Below, one piece after another: positions 23,960-26,428 of a DNA stretch of 26,428 nucleotides (positions are counted from its first letter, which is position 1; every line of letters starts with the position of its first letter). The position numbers and the translations under genes were made by a program. This DNA comes from an uncultured Roseburia sp. (GTDB taxonomy: Bacteria > Bacillota > Clostridia > Lachnospirales > Lachnospiraceae), in contig CAKRDK010000028.1 in NCBI GenBank assembly GCA_934309475.1, positions 1-26,428 of the forward strand, read 5' to 3'. Below the pieces are notes generated by a model. The model had not been told where the DNA came from, did no database searches, and worked only from the letters and a program-made list of their open reading frames with translations.

Positions 23960-25501
23960 ATGAGTAAGAAACCAACCGTATTAATGATTTTAGATGGATT
24001 TGGTCTGAATGACAACACAGAGGCAAATGCTGTTGCACAGGCAAAGACACCTGTAATTGACGGATTAATGAAAGATTATCCTTTTGTAAAAGGTTATGCA
24101 AGTGGACTTGCAGTAGGTCTTCCAGACGGACAGATGGGTAACTCAGAGGTAGGACATCTGAACATGGGTGCCGGAAGAATCGTATATCAGGAACTGACAA
24201 GAATCACAAAAGAGATTGAAGATGGAGATTTCTTCAAGAATGAAGCACTGTTAAAGGGAATGGAAAATGTAAAGAAGAATGGTTCTGACTTACATTTATA
24301 CGGACTTCTCTCTGACGGTGGTGTTCACAGCCACATTACACATCTTTACGGACTTCTTGAGATGGCGAAGAAACAGGGGATTTCTAACGTATATGTACAC
24401 TGTTTCTTAGATGGACGTGACACTGCTCCGACATCCGGAAAAGGATTCATCGAAGCCTTAGAAGCAAAGATGAAAGAACTCGGTGTCGGACAGATTGCAT
24501 CTATCAGCGGACGTTACTATGTCATGGACCGTGACAACAGATGGGACCGTGTGGAGAAAGCATACAATGCTTTAGCAAACGGAGAAGGCGAGACAGCTGA
24601 GAGTGCTGTGGCAGCAATGGAAGCTTCTTATGCAAAAGATGTAACAGATGAGTTCTTTGTACCTACTGTTATCACAAAAGATGGAAAAGCATTGGCAACT
24701 GTAAAAGATAACGATACTGTAATCTTCTTCAACTTCCGTCCGGACCGTGCCCGTGAGATTACAAGAGCATTCTGTGCAGATGAATTTGATGGATTTGACA
24801 GAGGCGCAAGAAAGAATGTGACATATGTCTGCTTCACAGAGTATGATGTGACAATTCCAAACAAAGAAGTTGCATTCAAGAAAGTAGAACTCAAAAATAC
24901 ATTCGGCCAGTATTTGGCTGCCCACGGCAAGACACAGGCAAGAATTGCTGAGACAGAGAAATATGCACACGTTACGTTCTTCTTCAACGGCGGCGTTGAG
25001 GAGCCAAATGAAGGGGAAGACAGAATCCTTGTAAAATCTCCGAAAGTGGCAACTTACGATTTACAGCCGGAGATGAGTGCACCGGAAGTATGCGACAAAT
25101 TATGTGCAGCAATCCGCTCAGACAAGTATGATGTCATCATTATCAACTTCGCAAACCCTGATATGGTAGGTCATACAGGAATTCTTGACGCAGCTGTAAA
25201 AGCAGTTGAGACAGTTGATACCTGCGTTGGAAAAGCTGTGGAAGCATTGAAAGAGGTGGATGGACAGATGTTCATCTGTGCAGACCACGGTAATGCAGAA
25301 CAGTTAGTTGACTATGAGACAGGTGCTCCTCTGACAGCACATACCACAAACCCTGTACCATTTATCCTTGTAAATGCAGACCCTGCATACGGTTTGGCAG
25401 AGGATGGATGCCTTGCAGACATCATCCCTACTTTAATCGAATTAATGGGAATGGAACAGCCGGCTGAAATGACAGGAAAATCATTATTGGTTCGTAAATA
25501 A
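23960..25501 (+). CDS. gpmI: 2,3-bisphosphoglycerate-independent phosphoglycerate mutase
   Basis: The protein has 513 residues, the usual size. It is a manganese-dependent alkaline-phosphatase-superfamily enzyme that interconverts 3- and 2-phosphoglycerate. The metal-site Asp is in M-I-L-D-G-F-G, the phosphoserine nucleophile in G-N-S-E-V-G-H, and further ligands in G-V-H-S-H, D-G-R-D, F-R-P-D-R-A-R and A-D-H-G-N-A-E. A GAGG site lies upstream. It has its own promoter and ends at an elaborate bidirectional terminator. Confidence 0.97.
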   Translation: MSKKPTVLMILDGFGLNDNTEANAVAQAKTPVIDGLMKDYPFVKGYASGLAVGLPDGQMGNSEVGHLNMGAGRIVYQELTRITKEIEDGDFFKNEALLKGMENVKKNGSDLHLYGLLSDGGVHSHITHLYGLLEMAKKQGISNVYVHCFLDGRDTAPTSGKGFIEALEAKMKELGVGQIASISGRYYVMDRDNRWDRVEKAYNALANGEGETAESAVAAMEASYAKDVTDEFFVPTVITKDGKALATVKDNDTVIFFNFRPDRAREITRAFCADEFDGFDRGARKNVTYVCFTEYDVTIPNKEVAFKKVELKNTFGQYLAAHGKTQARIAETEKYAHVTFFFNGGVEEPNEGEDRILVKSPKVATYDLQPEMSAPEVCDKLCAAIRSDKYDVIIINFANPDMVGHTGILDAAVKAVETVDTCVGKAVEALKEVDGQMFICADHGNAEQLVDYETGAPLTAHTTNPVPFILVNADPAYGLAEDGCLADIIPTLIELMGMEQPAEMTGKSLLVRK

Positions 25502-25513
25502 AGAGTAAAAAAC

Positions 25514-25580
25514 AAAAAGCCAGGTAACACATGACAGGTAACCGGAATTCCGGAAACAGGTCAGTGCTGTCTGGCTTTTT
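25514..25580. terminator. Long structured bidirectional terminator between gpmI and PilZ gene
   Basis: Three stacked helices: AAAAAGCCAG with CTGGCTTTTT; CAC(A)TGAC with GTCAGTG; and the palindrome CCGGAATTCCGG (25542-25553) at the tip. Symmetric internal loops (GTAA/CTGT and AGGTAA/AAACAG) separate them. The A and T tracts let it act for both converging genes. Confidence 0.85.
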
Positions 25581-25625
25581 CTTATGTAATAGGAAATTTT
25601 GTCCCCATTACAAAAAACGCTTATT

Positions 25626-25964
25626 TTATAAAGAATATGCATCGAGCAATGCCGCGTAATTCGCCGGAAGATTTGTGAATTCACATCCGTAGCGGTAAAG
25701 GTCACGTCCGGCAACTTCACAGCGAATGATTTTGACAATGGTAAAAATCTGCTTTGCCTCGCCGTCTAAGTCTAATGTGGCGTTGAAGTAATAGTCGAGT
25801 GGAAAAATACACTCGGAGACAAAACACAGACCACCTCTGGATAGATTTTCTACCTGGATTGGAGTGTCAAGTCCGGAGATTGCGGTCTGTTCCTGTTGGT
25901 ACAGATTAGAAATACTGAGTGAAATGTGTACCGGATGTCGTTCTTCTTTGCGTCGTTCAAACAT
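25626..25964 (-). CDS. PilZ-domain c-di-GMP-binding protein
   Basis: The protein has 112 residues and is a stand-alone PilZ domain. The c-di-GMP-binding arginine motif R-x-x-x-R is at residues 5-9 (R-K-E-E-R), and the second motif, N-L-S-R-G-G, follows in V-E-N-L-S-R-G-G. It probably acts as a small adaptor that changes partner binding when it holds c-di-GMP. No diguanylate cyclase or motility gene is nearby, so its target is unknown. GGGGA precedes the ATG on the minus strand, and a good promoter lies upstream. Confidence 0.9.
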   Translation of the reverse strand: MFERRKEERHPVHISLSISNLYQQEQTAISGLDTPIQVENLSRGGLCFVSECIFPLDYYFNATLDLDGEAKQIFTIVKIIRCEVAGRDLYRYGCEFTNLPANYAALLDAYSL

Positions 25965-26005
25965 AAAAATCCCCTTTCTGATGCTGTTACGAATTTCCTA
26001 TAAAG

Positions 26006-26033
26006 ATTATAACTGTTTTCGTTGAAAGGTCAA
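26006..26033 (-). promoter_or_regulatory. Promoter of the PilZ gene
   Basis: Reading the minus strand, TTGACC (26033-26028) and TATAAT (26011-26006) are spaced by 16 bases, with the start codon about 40 bases downstream. Confidence 0.75.
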
Positions 26034-26151
26034 TAAGAAACTTTAAATACATTTATTAATACCGCTTATGAAACGATGAAATTATACAAAAATAGTAATA
26101 AAACGACGTTTTTTTTCTACATGTGGAAGGCGGAAAACTCTGTCAATCCAA

Positions 26152-26181
26152 TTGACTTTGCAAAAGCGACTGTATTATAAT
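26152..26181 (+). promoter_or_regulatory. Promoter of purC
   Basis: TTGACT at 26152-26157 and TATAAT at 26176-26181 are spaced by 18 bases. The predicted leader is about 90 bases. Confidence 0.75.
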
Positions 26182-26210
26182 TTTTGTTAGAGTGTTAGAA
26201 AAGAACAGGG

Positions 26211-26242
26211 ATGAAACTATCGCCTGAAAGCGGTTTTTTCAT
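26211..26242 (+). promoter_or_regulatory. Hairpin with T run in the purC leader
   Basis: ATCGC (26219-26223) pairs with GCGGT (26230-26234), directly followed by T6, with an outer ATGAAA/TTTCAT helix (26211-26216, 26237-26242). It looks like a weak terminator or attenuator. No known purine riboswitch motif was recognised. Confidence 0.4.
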
Positions 26243-26276
26243 ACAAACGAATGAACAGAAAGGTATGGGATTAGAA

Positions 26277-26428
26277 ATGAGTATTCAGGAATTTAAACCA
26301 TTTAAAGAAGGAAAAGTACGTGAGGTATATGATAACGGAGACAGCCTTATCATTGTTGCAACAGATAGAATTTCAGCATTTGACCATATTTTAAAAAATA
26401 AGATTACCAAAAAAGGTGCAATCTTAAC
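26277..26428 (+). CDS. purC: SAICAR synthase, N-terminal part (partial)
   Basis: Fifty codons run to the window end: [19 protein letters not shown], then [12 protein letters not shown]. These are the ATP-binding glycine/lysine segment and the conserved D-R-I-S-A-F-D motif of PurC, which joins aspartate to CAIR in purine synthesis. GGGA lies six bases before this ATG. In-frame ATGs also exist at 26265 (behind AAAGG) and 26211, so the start could be 4 or 22 codons earlier. The rest of the gene is outside the window. Confidence 0.9.
   Translation, partial: MSIQEFKPFKEGKVREVYDNGDSLIIVATDRISAFDHILKNKITKKGAIL

Noticed and set aside
26182..26276. Purine riboswitch before purC
   Set aside because: The conserved purine-aptamer loop and junction sequences are absent and the leader is too short.
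1..26428. CRISPR array, tRNA or rRNA genes, insertion sequence with terminal repeats
   Set aside because: No regularly spaced repeats, tRNA-like cloverleaf or transposase with flanking inverted repeats was found by reading both strands.

Overview
The window looks like chromosomal DNA of a low-GC Firmicute, most likely a gut Lachnospiraceae. This rests on AT-rich coding, strong Gram-positive ribosome binding sites, a tryptophan T-box leader, GH94 phosphorylases resembling those of Ruminococcus, Paenibacillus and Clostridium, and a gap-pgk-tpiA cluster. The species cannot be fixed from sequence alone. All calls come from reading the sequence; no database search was run.

Layout. Bases 1-123 are the end of purL, followed by a terminator and a 5'-truncated Rpn/PD-(D/E)XK nuclease remnant. 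Next come a Phd/VapC-type toxin-antitoxin pair with its own promoter, a NYN-LOTUS RNA-biology protein, and trpS behind a Trp T-box. Bases 3700-17760 form a beta-glucan utilisation locus with five transcription units: GH94 phosphorylase plus a small cupin; a divergent AraC regulator; a large secreted GH16 glucanase with four C-terminal sugar-binding-like repeats; a second GH94 phosphorylase; and a sugar ABC transporter (binding protein and two permeases) ending in a deleted lichenase pseudogene. Bases 17772-18587 (minus) encode a PHP-family phosphatase. Bases 18771-25580 carry gap, pgk, tpiA, a CapA-family protein and gpmI. A minus-strand PilZ gene and the first 50 codons of purC close the window.

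How the genes work together. The extracellular GH16 enzyme should cut beta-1,3 or mixed-linkage glucan, and the ABC transporter should import the oligosaccharides. Its ATPase is not encoded here and is probably shared. The two cytosolic GH94 enzymes should split the sugars with phosphate into glucose 1-phosphate, which feeds glycolysis. The four plus-strand units of the locus carry the same operator-like element, CATGAAAWTGAYATTTYT, at a fixed 54-55 bases before the -10 box. This points to coordinate activation by the local AraC protein.

The least explained feature is in the glycolytic cluster. gap, pgk and tpiA each have a degenerate second copy of their own 3' end 51-66 bases downstream, and gpmI has a weak hint of one. 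In gap and pgk an inverted copy lies between the two, and the second copies of gap and pgk still encode the same C-terminal peptide and a stop codon.
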